Assembly (NCBI GenBank): GCA_032718565.1
Contig: JAVGVS010000666.1
Coordinates: 87,518-151,517 of the forward strand
Source: Distichodus sexfasciatus
Lineage: Eukaryota > Chordata > Actinopteri > Characiformes > Distichodontidae
DNA length: 64,000 nucleotides
Direction of reading: 5' to 3'
Shown here piece after piece: positions 11,671 through 22,350 of the stretch (position 1 is its first letter; each line of letters opens with the position of its first letter). The translations under genes and the position numbers were made by a program. Under the pieces are notes generated by a model. That model saw nothing but the letters and a program-made list of their open reading frames with translations. It was not told the DNA's origin and did no database searches.

Positions 11671-11904
11671 GTGTATAAAAAGAGGTCGCCACAATCCCCT
11701 CGCAGCCCTCTTTAAATGTTAACCGATGCAAATCGCTCCATCCTGTATCTCTCGTTTCATTTGGGCTCGTCATAATGCACAGCGCTTTACCGTTTTCCAC
11801 ATTTCTGAAAACGCTTTACGCTTTGTTATTTTATAAACGCGGAACCTGAACACCACAAAAGCACTTCATGCTTCACTGCTTTGTCACATGAAGGACAAGT
11901 CATT
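11671..11904. other. Short flank, no gene seen
   Basis: No exon-like block and no recognised repeat family in this interval. Confidence 0.3.
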
Positions 11905-12178
11905 GGATATTCATTCATTGATTCATTCATTCAGTATCTGAACCACTTAATTCCTGCCAGGGTTGCGTCGGCTGGAGACCGGTCTATGGGTGCGAGGCGG
12001 GGACGCATCACAGGGCACACACTCACCCAAACACCCTCACCTAAGAGTAGGCAATCCATCTACATTGCATGCTTGTGGAGCACCCAGAGAAAACCCACTC
12101 AAACTCCACACAGAAAGACCCCACCACCTACCTGGGGACTGAACCCAAAACCTTCTCAATGTGAGGCAACAGTTTGGC
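11905..12178 (-). repeat. Degenerate SINE/LINE-tail repeat, minus orientation
   Basis: ATTCATTCAGTATCTGAACC begins the plus-strand reading, followed by CATCACAGGGCACACACTC, GGAGCACCCAGAGAAAACCC and a TGAGGCAACAG end. This is the inverted order of a common fish tRNA-SINE 3' body that ends in a TGAATGAAT-type tail. Confidence 0.55.
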
Positions 12179-13029
12179 AAATAAAAGTGACAGATGCATC
12201 TACGAGCTTATTTATTTTCTGACAAACGGACACATGCAGGAATTAAGGCAAATCCCAGAGCAAACCCACTGTTCGGATGGCTACGGCTGAAGTGTGTGTG
12301 TATGTTTGAGCCTGTGTCAGTGTGTGTATGTGTGTGTGAATAATAAAGGTTAATAAGGACGTCTTCTTTTCACAGACAGAGCCGTCACGCCGAAACGTGA
12401 CCGCAACAGGTCCGAATAATTTAGAATATCAATGGCGTAGTTGGTATGCCAGGGTCATACGACTTTTATTAGTATTCTGTCGGGACCGCTAGGCCAGCTG
12501 TCTCCACGGCGACCTGGGGATGGGGGCGGGGTGAATGAGTGGACAGTCTTGTCATTTAGTTCCGCCTACTTTTTAGGGAGATCGATTTTACAGGGCAGGT
12601 GTAGCCAAGAGAGAAAGCAAAACTGTTAAATTGTTAAAAATGTTTCCCAAGCACTTAAACGTGTGGCTTTAATACCATACAAACCCACTTTTTAAAAAAA
12701 TCGTCGAGAGCAAAACTATATTGATGACGTCACTACCTTAAACGCGTAGCATAAAGGAGTTTTGCTCTCAACAATTTTAATCAATTGTATAAATTTGCAA
12801 AGTTTCACCGCAACTGAAACCTGGCAAAATATTTGGATTTTCCACGATAATTATTAACTATAATCAACTAAATCAGAAGTTAATCATTAGTGCAGCTACT
12901 TTTAAAACACGCCCAATCGTGACGTAGCGTGGCGAGACCTTCCCGAGCTGGTGGTGTAGTTTGGTTTCTTTGCTGTGTTCGTTATCTTGGGAAGCTACGA
13001 TGAGTCACGACTCCAACACTGCTCAATAA
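12179..13029. other. Intergenic, nothing identified
   Basis: Contains one GC-rich patch near 12480-12540 and AT-rich flanks. I see no coding block with splice signals and no repeat family recognised elsewhere in the window. Confidence 0.35.
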
Positions 13030-13600
13030 ATCATAACAGCAGAGTGTGTGTGTGTGTGTGTGGTCGGATGTGTGTGGCAGAAGAGATAGTATGAGAGAGA
13101 AGGTTAAGAGTGTGCCGGGTTGAGAGGGAAAGAGAGAGAGGGTGAGAGTGCGTGTGTGTAAAAGGGAGTGTATGAGAGCGAGAAAGAGAGTGAAGAATGA
13201 GTGTGAGGGAGAGAGAAAGAGAGAGAGTTGGAGAGAAAAAGAGGGAGAGAGAAAGAGAGAGAGGGAAGAAGAGGGTAAAGGGGGGGTTGGGGGGGTTGGG
13301 CAAAAAAGAGAGAGATGTTGAAGAAGACCACCAAAAAACGAAATACAAAGAGATGGGGGAAGAGAAAAAGAGGGAAGGGAAGAAGAGGGAAAGAGAGAGA
13401 GGAGTTTCTAAGAAGAGAGAAGAGGTTAGGATTAAAAAAAATAGGACAAAATGAAGGAAGGAAGGCAGGTCAGGGAGAGAGAGTGGGGGATACAAGTTTG
13501 TAAGAAGGAGAGAGTGATGAGAGGAAGAGGGAGAGAAAGAGAAAAGGATAATCTTTTGTATTAAAAAAAGAAGAGAGAGAGAGAGAGAAGTGAGTTAGAG
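13030..13600 (+). repeat. Second polypurine tract with a TG run at its start
   Basis: A TG run at 13043-13062 is followed by over 500 bp of plus-strand GAGA, GGGA and AAGA words, including a G-rich segment at 13278-13302. Open frames on both strands are low-complexity artefacts. Confidence 0.85.
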
Positions 13601-13684
13601 AGGAAGAGTCTGTACTCACATCTGTATGGTTTTGGGAGAGTTTTTTCAGTGACAAAAATGGGTCAAAGCAGTCATTAAGGACAC

Positions 13685-13984
13685 CTAAAGTGTGTGTGTG
13701 TGTGTGTTTGGGGTGTGTGTGTGTGTGTTTTGGGTGTGTTTGTGTGTGTGTGTGTGTGTTTGGGGTGTGTTTGTGTGTGTTTGGGGTGTGTTTGTGTGTG
13801 TGTGTGTGTGTGTTTACTGTGTTGCTCTTTCCTCTCTGACAGCCGAGGTCATTCCACTCGACCCTGCTTTGAACCGACACAGTCACCGAGCCCAAGTTTA
13901 TCTCACACAAAAAACACACACACCGCAAATTACCCTCGTCCCCATCGGCATTCTGCTCCACACACACACACACACACACACACT
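13685..13984. repeat. TG minisatellite and CA microsatellite
   Basis: From 13689 to 13813 TG runs alternate with TTTGGGGTG or TTTTGGGTG interruptions, about six irregular units of 15 to 30 bp. After 140 bp of ordinary sequence, a CA run sits at 13959-13984. Confidence 0.85.
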
Positions 13985-14224
13985 CACTCTTCCCACCCTC
14001 CCACTGCTCTCATCCATCCCTCTCTCTCTCTCCGGCTAGTACACAAGTGGAATTACCATATGGTAATGTGATCACAAAAGGAGAAAGCGTGATAAATGTT
14101 CGTTTTGGTAACAATGCTCGGTGCTGATGCTCAATCCCGTTTCCATGGCAGTAAGAGCTGCCCAATTTGTAGATGTTCCTCAAATAACTAATATTGTTGA
14201 TATTCCACATTGTGAACGCATCTC

Positions 14225-14572
14225 GGCACACAGTTTACCACAAACAAATGCAATGCGTTGGACCTGTCTGTGAAGGAGCACTGGGTAGCTAACATGGGCA
14301 GCACCTGTGTAGCTGTGCTTGGAGCCAGATCCTTGAGGGCTTTATGAGTACATCAATGATACCTTTACTGATCCAGGACTTGAACCAGTGACCTTCTGAT
14401 GATGGGGGCAACTCCCCAACCATTACACTACCAACTGCCCCGACCTCTGTGTTTGACTCATCTGTGAATGGGCAGTGGTTTGTCAGTGCCTAGTGAACAG
14501 AGCTTGGGGATGTGAGAACCTCAGTGGTACCTTTACTGGTCCAGGACTTGATCTGGCATCCTTTCGATAATG
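14225..14572 (-). repeat. SINE family I, two adjacent decayed copies
   Basis: The plus strand reads as the inverted family I body twice: TACCTTTACTGATCCAGGAC, GAACCAGTGACCTTCTGATG and CCATTACACTACCAACTGCC near 14360-14440, then AACCTCAGTGGTACCTTTAC and a truncated B-box region near 14517-14572. Confidence 0.7.
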
Positions 14573-15076
14573 GGGTGGTGGTAGTCTAGGGTTAGAATAC
14601 TTGCCTCTGGACCATCACTGGGTTCCTGAGCAAGACCCTTAACCCAGGTCACTCTCAAACAAGCTGTACCTGAATGTCATCCATTTCTTACAAGGTGAGA
14701 AACCATCAGAAATCCATCGACAGATACCTGAGGTTTATGGTGATTTACAGTTTAAGGCTATATGTTTAAGGCTCAGGGATTTTGTACACAATGCAAACCA
14801 GCCTTAAAGAGGAAAGACGGCAGTGATGCCGAGGAGCACAACAGTCACCAGTTCTACAGCCACCCATCAGAAATCCATCAACAGATATCTGAGGTATAGT
14901 GAAGGCTATATGTTTAAGACTCAGGGATTTTGTACACAATGGGTTCGAGTTCCACCAGCACAACCATCACTGGGTTCCTGAACAAGACTCCTAATCCCAA
15001 GTTGCTCTCAGGGAAATTGGCCCTGAAATTTGGAAAATGGAAGTCACTCTGTCTGCCAAATGCTGTAAATGAAGTC
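14573..15076 (+). repeat. Two SINE family II fragments separated by a duplicated ~85-bp block
   Basis: Family II body (ACTGGGTTCCTGAGCAAGAC, CCCTTAACCCAGG) is present at 14573-14690 and again at 14938-15076, the latter ending CTGCCAAATGCTGTAAATGA. Between them, the block ATCAGAAATCCATC through GGGATTTTGTACACAATG occurs twice (about 14707-14793 and 14868-14941), so part of the mosaic was duplicated after insertion. Confidence 0.65.
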
Positions 15077-15345
15077 CTGCAAGACAATGCTTGCCCATGC
15101 ACTAATAAGGACATCAAGGCTTGTCTGGATAGACTGACGTTACAGGTATAGCGACATACTCCATATTCACCAAATTTGACACCATATAATTTCCACCAAA
15201 ACCTCTGGATGGTCATTAATTCAATGCAGATGATGATATGAAGAATGTAATGCATGAGTGGTTGAAAGGACAAGACAAAACTGGAATCCAGGCTCTTTTA
15301 GACAGGTGGGACATGTACATTGAGTTCCACTGGGAGCTTGACTCC
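15077..15345 (+). mobile_element. mariner-like transposase relic (C-terminal part)
   Basis: Translation reads LQDNACPCTNKDIKACLDRL, a stop, then HTPYSPNLTPYNFH, and further on DMKNVMHEWLKGQ and ALLDRWDMYIE. These correspond to the mariner blocks around the catalytic HDNARPH, the PYSPDLAPSDYH motif and the terminal RWDKCIE region. An in-frame TAG and at least one frame change show that it is dead. It abuts the SINE at 15076 without a recognisable terminal repeat. Confidence 0.75.
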
Positions 15346-16200
15346 CGCTTGAACAGAGGCAAAAGACGACGCACAAACCTGGAAATATGTGAAACTCTGG
15401 CTGAGAAGCTTGGGATAAAGAGAGTTGGAGCTTTGGAATGTCGAGGAGATGTGGATGTGAAAAAGAAACCAGGTACAAACTTACAAGAGCCACAAAAAGA
15501 ACAAAACACAAGCAGTGCAAAAATAGACAAAAACAGGAGAGCAGAAATGCAAAGCTATGAGCAATGACACCCTCAACACTTTCTTGTGTTCGCAGCTGTG
15601 TTATCAGTCGTGTTCGTTTTGCTCTTTTCACACTTCTCCACTTTGTAACAACACACACACTCGTCTCCAACTCTCCCGTCCATAAAGTCCTTTTCTGTTC
15701 CGGTGGGAAACACTGGCCCAGTTTCCCTTTCCCCAAATTGAGCCTTTGTCATTTCTTGAAATATTATTTTTTGCTCGTTGAATTAAAAAGGGCGAAACTC
15801 AGTAGGAACACAAATCAAGCAGATTTTGCCTTCATTTTTGCTTCACTATTCCATTACTCTGAAGTTTCTTCTCTAATTAACATGAGATTTGAATGTTATT
15901 AAAGAAAGTTATTTTTAGCGATAATGTCACGTCTACTGACAGGTGATAGATAAGAAGTTACACAGACTACCTTTTAAGGAAAACAAGGAGTTACAGACAA
16001 ATAAATCATCTCCACAGGTAAGTACGGCAATGAAGAGATCCAAAGTGAGGAAGCAAGAGAACATAGCTGTGGTTGATGGAGGGCATTGAGGCGATCTGCA
16101 TCGGTTAACATTTAAAGGGCTGCAGGAGGATTGTGGGTATGTGCAGCGACCTCTTACGCTCTCTCTTTCTTGTGTATGTGTGTGTTGTTCGCTCTGAGGT
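15346..16200. other. Intergenic, nothing identified
   Basis: A 109-codon plus-strand frame crosses from the mariner relic to 15567, but its second half has no motif I recognise. The remainder shows no exon-like block. Confidence 0.35.
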
Positions 16201-16204
16201 CGCT

Positions 16205-16370
16205 CTAGTAGTAGTATTTTTTAAATTACAAGGAGTAGAAGTAGTATTAGTCATTTTTGTAGTACAAGAAGTAGTAGTATAGCTATTTGTAGTAATAGTG
16301 TTTGTGTTACAAGTAGTAGAAGTAGTAGTAATTTCTGCATTACGAATAGTAGTAGTAGTAATATTATTTC
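16205..16370 (+). repeat. AGT-rich degenerate trinucleotide repeat (short)
   Basis: Imperfect AGT and GTA words with ATT interruptions, the same composition as the long array at 17812-18535. Confidence 0.7.
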
Positions 16371-16534
16371 ATGAATTTCTCTTTGGGATTTATAAGGTCT
16401 CACACACACACAGACGCAGCAGGTGTCCACTGCGGACTCACTGCATGGTGTGTGTCGCTCTATTACAGCTCTCATCACGTCAGGAGTGAGTCATACACAT
16501 GCTTATGAGCCATTCTGCTGCATCACTGCAGTCA

Positions 16535-16690
16535 CGCGCACTCACACACACACACACACTCACACACACACACAAAAAAGGCAATTGAATACACACTGTG
16601 TGTGTGTGGTGGGGGGTGTTTGTGTGTATGTGTGTGTTGCAAGATCATATCAGGACACAGCGAGCAGGAGTGTGTGTGTGTGGCTGTGTT
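16535..16690. repeat. CA run followed by TG-rich interval
   Basis: CA repeats at 16541-16575 and TG repeats at 16596-16640 and 16670-16686 lie on the same strand and could pair as an imperfect hairpin. No gene. Confidence 0.7.
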
Positions 16691-16799
16691 CAGGTTGGGT
16701 TTGTTCACAGCTCCAGGCTGTTTTCATTTTTAAACAGCCGCTCGCTTTTATGTTTAATGGGGTATTTTAATTGGAATGATGTCTTGCATTATCTTCTTT

Positions 16800-17811
16800 G
16801 GAATATGGAAACATTAAATAAATAAATAAATAAATAAACAGCAAATTTTACATAAGTTACAGCCTATATGGATGAGGTGCAGCACTATCTATAATTAAGG
16901 TAGCTTGGAGGCATTTGCAAGCATTTTAAGGTGTGTCTGTGTGTGTGTGTGTGTTCTCTATTCTTTACAGGAAACTTTTTTATGCATTTTTTCTGGTGCG
17001 ACTACAGCGTGACAGAGATGAAGGCCCACAATCCATCACTAGCTCCGGAATATTCTATGTACTCGTTTATTTCCTTCTCTACCTCCGCTTGCATCTGTCA
17101 CGTGTTACCATGGTGACCACAATGTCACATGACCTTTTTTGAAAGGGGTGGTGAAATGGTGGTGGTGGGATTCTCTCATGCTGGTAGTGCAGACGGCAGG
17201 GTTGTAGTTAGGAGTAACTAACTACAAGTATCTAAGCTACTAACTACAAGTAGGTAAGTTGTGGTAAGTTGTGGCTCATTGCATCACAGTGCACTGTTGA
17301 CAGCTGTAAGGTGGAGTTGAAGGATGGAGTCCACGTTTGCCAAGATAAAAACAAGAATCCATAGTTTAAAAGTAGCTTCTCCAACCCTGGTGGATGACTA
17401 TAAGAAGTGATGGAACCTGTCATACTGGCGTGTATGGGAGAGAGCGAGAGACAGAGCGAGGGGGGGAGGGAGGTAGAGATGGAGTGAGGGATGTTGAGGG
17501 GAATGCATTAGTGATGTATTGATCTCAGTGACATGGCTATCAGCTGCAGCTGCCACCGAAAAGGTCACTCGCTCTCCCTCATCCAAATATAGAGGAGAAA
17601 AACAGCTAGAGACCCTGAGAGCATGTGTATGGTATAGTGTAGAGTGTGTGAGTGTGTGAGTGTGTGAGTGTGTGTGCGTGTGTGCATGTGTGTGTTTGTG
17701 TGTTTATGTATCAAAGTCAAGAACATCATTTAAGTCATGTTGAAATTGTAACAGCACAAATCAATAACTATCACTTGTCTCACACTTTTCAGACGTAATA
17801 GTGATAGTAGT
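16800..17811. other. Intergenic with AAAT and TG microsatellites
   Basis: An AAAT run at 16811-16839, TG runs at 16930-16955 and 17640-17705, and a short duplicated ACTAACTACAAG block near 17217-17255. No coding evidence. Confidence 0.5.
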
Positions 17812-17900
17812 ATTATGAATAGTAGTACTAGTACAAGCAGTAGTAGTAATAGCAGAAGTAGTATGAGTATTATTATTATTATTAATAGTAGTAATAGCAG

Positions 17901-17932
<32 letters not shown>

Positions 17933-18535
17933 GTAGTAGTAGTAGTAGTAATAGTAATAGTCATAGTAGTACTATGAGTAGTAGTGTGAGTAGTAGTAGT
18001 AGTAATATTACAAGTGGTTGTAATAGTATAAGGTGTAGTAGTAGTAGTATGAGTAGTAGTAGTAGTATGAGTAGTAGTAATATGACTTGTGGTATGGTAG
18101 TAATAGTACTAGTAGAAGGTGTACTAGTAGTAGTAGTAGTATGAGTAGTAGTGTGAGTTGTAGTAGTAATATTACAAGTGGTTGTAAGATTATAAGGTGT
18201 AGTAGTAATATGAGAAGTAGTATTAGAAGTACTAATATGACTGGTGGTAGTAATAGTACTAGTAGAAGGTGTATAAGTAGTAGTAGTATGAGTAGTAGTG
18301 TGAGTAGTAGTAGTAATATTACAAGTGGTTGTAAGATTATATGGTGTAGTAGTAGTATGAGTAGTAGTATTAGAAGTACTAATATGACTAGTGGTAGTAA
18401 TAGTACTAGTAAAAGGTGTATAAGTAGTAGTAGTAGTAGTAGTAGTAGTATGAGTAGTAGTAGTAGAAGTAGTGCGAGTAGTGGTGGTAGTAGTAGCAGT
18501 AAAATTATGACTACTGGTAGTAGATTAAAATTAAG
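17812..18535 (+). repeat. AGT/ATT trinucleotide array with higher-order ~150-bp units
   Basis: Over 700 bp of AGT triplets with ATT runs near 17862-17930. From 18004 onward the interruptions repeat in a fixed order: AATATTACAAGTGGTTGTAA at 18004, 18168 and 18315, and AATATGACT at 18079, 18234 and 18381. The array therefore grew partly by duplicating a unit of about 147-164 bp. Confidence 0.85.
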
Positions 18536-18551
18536 TTGTTAAAATTTAATT

Positions 18552-18745
18552 GTTGGTGGCCTAGTGGTAGGACACTCGCCTTTGGACCAAGAGGTTGTGG
18601 GTTCGAATCCGACCTCTGGTGTTACCAACACTGGGTTCCTGAGCAAGACCCTTAACCCTAAGTTGCTCTCAGGGGAACTGTCCCTGAAATTAGGTAATGT
18701 AAGTGGCTTTGGAAAAGAGTGTCTGCTAAATGCTGTAAATGTAAG
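18552..18745 (+). repeat. tRNA-derived SINE, family II, full-length reference copy
   Basis: The head shows a tRNA-like A box (TGGCCTAGTGG) and B box (GGTTCGAATCC) about 35 bp apart. The body is ACTGGGTTCCTGAGCAAGAC, CCCTTAACCC and AAGTTGCTCTCAGGGGAAC; the tail is GCTAAATGCTGTAAATGTAA, a common fish SINE/LINE tail. Other copies: 14573-15076, 19487-19642, 19691-19836, 27116-27262, 36838-37060 and a fragment at 51578-51640. Confidence 0.85.
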
Positions 18746-19486
18746 CAACTGTTGTAGCGCTAGTACTACAAGTAATGCTAGTAGTTGTTGTGTTACTATT
18801 TGCATTACACATAAGACTAGTAGTTTTGTATAAAGGGAAGTTGTATTAGTCATAATAATATTAATAGTTGTCGTGGTTGTTGTAGATGACATTTCTTAAA
18901 TTATAAGTGTTCATGTAGCTCTTATTGCAGTGATAGTCGTAGTTTTCTTGACTTGTGAATAGTAGTAGTTATGGTAATAGTAGCAGTGTTTGGTATCATA
19001 TGTAGTAGAAGTTTTAGTTTTTTATAAGTAGAAGCTGTAGCTTTGTTTTACAAGCAGGAATAACTTGCTCATAAGTGTTTATAGAGAGATATGACAGATG
19101 TGTGTGTGTGTGTTGTGGAGGATTGATATTAAGCAGGTGTTTGAGAGAATAATAAGTTAACATCAGAGAGTGTGAAGTTCAGCTGCTGTCTTGCACACCA
19201 CCCACACTGAGCTCATCTTCACCAGCAGAGATTAAACCACATTACAGTTATGACTTCATAATTTAGCCAGACTCAATTAAACTGTGTTTAACGTGGAGCA
19301 GTGGAGAGAGAAACGAGGAGATATGAAGAGTCGCCCACGTGCTGAAGTCTTCGAGTTTGCTATTATGAAAACTCAACCTTCTGGCAAGAGATGAATGATT
19401 TCTTCAGTGAAGGACGAAGCTCTCCCTCTTTGTCGTCATATCACTTCTTCTCTTTTTCACGTCTTGCTGAAGTTCGTATCCAGGGC
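18746..19486. other. Intergenic, remnant AGT words only
   Basis: Scattered AGT and GTT triplets up to about 19020, a short TG run near 19100 and otherwise ordinary AT-rich sequence with no coding evidence. Confidence 0.4.
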
Positions 19487-19642
19487 AACTTCCATTTTCC
19501 TCATTTCAGGGACAGTCTCCCTGAAGCAACTTGAGGTTTAAGGGTCTTGCTCAGGGACCCAGTGATGATAGCGCTCGAGGTAGGATTTGAACCCACAACC
19601 TTTTGGTCCAGAGGCCAGTATTCCCCACTACACCACAACCAC
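19487..19642 (-). repeat. SINE family II, minus copy
   Basis: The inverted body reads GAGGTTTAAGGGTCTTGCTC, GGGACCCAGTG and GTAGGATTTGAACCCACAAC, ending in CACTACACCACAACCA. Confidence 0.75.
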
Positions 19643-19690
19643 TACACAAAAGACAAATCAAATTTTCATATAGATGCACATACCGCACAG

Positions 19691-19836
19691 GTGGAGGTGG
19701 TGCTCTAGTGGTTAGGAGACTCCTCTCTAGACCAAGAGGTATTGGGTTTGAATCCTACTATCATTGGCTCCCTGAGCACGACCCATAACCCCAAGTTGCT
19801 CTCAGAATAAGGTCTGCTAAATACCATAAAGGTAAC
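19691..19836 (+). repeat. SINE family II, plus copy
   Basis: GCTCTAGTGGTTAGGAGACT, AGACCAAGAGGT and GGGTTTGAATCC form the head; CCCAAGTTGCTCTCAGAA and GTCTGCTAAATACCATAAA form a shortened tail. It lies inverted to the copy at 19487-19642 with only a 48-bp gap, so the pair can fold back. Confidence 0.75.
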
Positions 19837-20494
19837 ACAGACTCCATCAGTCTGTCTTCACCAGGTTCTCTCTCTCTTTTCTCCTCTCCTTTCCTGAGCT
19901 TAACAGAGTGAGTTTTTCTCCCAGCTGAGCCCCAGTGATGCAGTGGAAAAGCTGTTTATTCTCAAAAATGTAATTACCACAGCGGGAGGTGAGAGGAACC
20001 CCAGGCCAGTCCCAACTCCAGCTACACGCGTCCTGTAACCTTATGATAACCGTCAGATTGAAATTGCTTAGGGAATTGCACCTTCATGTTCAGCGTTGTG
20101 GTCCCAAAGAACTCTGGTTCATTAGGTTTGGGTAAAGTGGCGAAAAATCTGGTTTACATTATAAGTTAGAAAATTAATTCATGCAATACAAAAATCTAAT
20201 TACACAATTTAAAATAAATCCAATTACATTCCTTAGTAGTGGTAGATTTTTGTATTACTAATAGCAGTAGTTGTTGCTTTTAGCGTGGTTGGTCTTTTAG
20301 TGTAGTTGTTGTTGTGGTAGTACTTGTAGAGATGAAGGGAGAGATAAAAGTATTGGAAGAGAGAGATGGAGAGAGAGAGGGGAAGAGATTTGTGAGTTGC
20401 TATTTGGCATTCAGACTCACCTTTCTGACCTTAATCCATGGAAGAAAAGCAGGGTCAGCATAAGGTCAGCAGCACTGTTCATATTCCCCACTGG
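19837..20494. other. Intergenic, nothing identified
   Basis: Ordinary AT-rich sequence with some GA words near 20340-20390. No exon-like block or recognised repeat. Confidence 0.35.
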
Positions 20495-20509
20495 GTCACA
20501 CACACACGC

Positions 20510-20545
<36 letters not shown>

Positions 20546-20920
20546 TGTCCTTTTGGATGCGTCTTCATACTTACATGCAGAAAGAGCAAGACACTCACAC
20601 ACTGTCCTTTATGACACATCTTCATACACACATAGTTACAGAGAGAACGCGACACACACGTAATTTGAAAACAGATTGCAAATATCATCACACACACTTA
20701 ATGCAGCTGCTGGTACTAACACACACACACACACACTTGCCTGAATACAACTGCAGGTTGCCATACACACACACACACACACACTTGTCTGAATACAGCT
20801 GCAGGTTGCCACACACACACACACACACACACACTTGTCTGAATACAGCTGCAGGTTGCCACACACACACACACACACACTTGTCTGAATACAGCTGCAG
20901 GTTGCCACACACACAACGCT
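20495..20920. repeat. CA-run minisatellite with CTGCAG-containing units
   Basis: CA runs alternate with a constant segment, TTGTCTGAATACAGCTGCAG then GTTGCC. The segment appears at about 20738, 20784, 20834 and 20880, with a related one near 20705, giving units of about 45-50 bp. A pure CA run precedes it at 20497-20543. Confidence 0.85.
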
Positions 20921-20984
20921 GTTTAAAGGTAAGGTCATGTACTCAGACACACTGTCCGAGTGCAGGTGCGAGTAGCAGGTGAGG

Positions 20985-21320
20985 TGTGTGTGTGTTTATC
21001 TGCGTTGAGTGTGTGTGTGTGTTCTTGTACTTGCTACTTAGTGAGAACCAAAATGAGTTTTTAACCAGCAGAGTGAGGACATTTTTGGGACGTGAGGACT
21101 TTTTTACTGGTCCTCACTTCTTTAAACTGCTTTTACAGTACTGGTTTATTTGCAAAACTAAAAGTATGGAAAGATTAGCTTTTGGTTACTGAGGTTATGG
21201 TTAGGGTTATGTTTAGGGTTAGGTGTAGTATTATTTACATACAGTAATATAGAAGTCAATGGAGGTCCTCACTACTATATAAGTACAAGGATGTGTGTGT
21301 GTGTGTGTGTGTGTGTGTGA
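20985..21320 (+). repeat. Dispersed TG-flanked repeat with GGTTAGG core (copy 3, complete)
   Basis: Same order as 4083-4435: TG run, GTGAGGACATTTTTGGGA, CTGGTTTATTTGCAAAACTA, TTTTGGTTACTGAGGT, GGTTAGGGTTATG, GAAGTCAATGGAGGTCC and a closing TG run ending near 21320. Confidence 0.65.
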
Positions 21321-21544
21321 GTATGAAGAGATGCCGGAGGGAGCAATGTCCCTGCAGACTGAGAGATTACTCCATCTCTCAGCTCAGCTGCTTAATAAGC
21401 ATGTTAATAAGAGAGCAGGGCCTCTGAGAGCTCGTTAATGTTCAATTAAAACCATCAGCAGTGCACTCGAGGATCATAAAACACTCACATCGCTCTCACT
21501 CAACACGCTCACGTCACTCTCACTCAACACACTCCCATCGCTCT

Positions 21545-21875
21545 CACTCAACCAGAGGCATCAAAAGTATATGCATTCTTCACTTAAGTAGAAGTATAGA
21601 TACTTGTGTTTCAAGAGACTCTAGTTAAAATGAAAGTATTGACTCAACTTCTTTACGTAATAAAACTCACTTAAATTTAACCAAACAAGAGTAACAAGCC
21701 TGATTTGAAAATGTAGGGAGTAGCAAGTACAGATATTTATGCTAAAATTGTACATAGTAACAGTTAAAAGTTGGCACAAAAATAAATAGTAATAAATAGT
21801 AGTAAAGTATAGATACCCAAAAACTCTACTTAAGTACAGTAAGCATGTATTTGTACTTCCTTACTTCCCATTGCT
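21545..21875. repeat. MITE-like repeat with TTAAGTA-rich ends
   Basis: One side begins CAGAGGCATCAAAAGTAT with CACTTAAGTAGAAGTATAGA; the other ends CTACTTAAGTACAGTAAGCA and TTCCTTACTTCCCATTGCTG. The ends are roughly inverted copies. No transposase. It resembles widespread non-autonomous hAT-type fish repeats, but this class is inferred. Confidence 0.55.
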
Positions 21876-22235
21876 GCCCTCAACACGCTCAACACACTTG
21901 CATTGCTACTTCTACTACTGGATCTGTATGAACACTGCAGGTGTGAGTTCTACTCCGTCTGCTTGTGTAAACTCAACATTGGAACTGGTGTTAAGTGTGC
22001 AGTCAAATCCAACCTCCTGTATAATGCAACACGATGGAATGGGATCGTTCCACACTCTCTTAGTCGTCCTGGTTCTAAAAAGATAATGAGGAGGTGATTA
22101 CATTTTCACAGCAACAGCAGTACGCCATGAGGGGAAAAGAGGTCGCGAGAGAGAGAGAGAGAAACAGAAACGCTGGGGGTGAGGTCTGAGGGCAGAGGAG
22201 GGAAACAAACAGCACTAGGTGTTAATGAGTTGTGT

Positions 22236-22350
22236 GTTGGTGTATGTGTGAGCGGGCAGAGTTTTTAGGGGTTAGTGAGGACTCGACCGTCCTCTCAAAG
22301 ACAGGAAAAAACTACATTTACCCATTTTAGGGTTAGGTGTGTGTATGCGT
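22236..22350 (+). repeat. Dispersed TG-flanked repeat (copy 4, shortened)
   Basis: TTGGTGTATGTGTGAG, TTTTTAGGGGTTAGTGAGGA and TTTTAGGGTTAGGTGTGTG keep the family order with the middle missing. Confidence 0.45.

Noticed and set aside
13692..14071. Cys/Val-rich proteins of 115-125 codons
   Set aside because: Translation of TG repeats.
15221..15736. A 171-codon minus-strand open frame
   Set aside because: It overlaps the mariner relic antisense and has no motif; a chance frame.
18087..18542. A 151-codon Ser-rich plus-strand frame
   Set aside because: Translation of AGT triplets; the triplet repeat keeps frames open by chance.
18552..18620. A tRNA gene
   Set aside because: A and B boxes are present but the sequence continues into a SINE body and repeats many times; the cloverleaf is not maintained. 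It is a tRNA-derived SINE head.
20700..20920. CRISPR-like look of repeats and spacers
   Set aside because: The variable part is CA microsatellite, there are no unique spacers and no cas genes, and the DNA is eukaryotic.
21190..21230. Interstitial telomeric repeat
   Set aside because: The GGTTAGG words are few and irregular and always occur as a module of the dispersed TG-flanked repeat.
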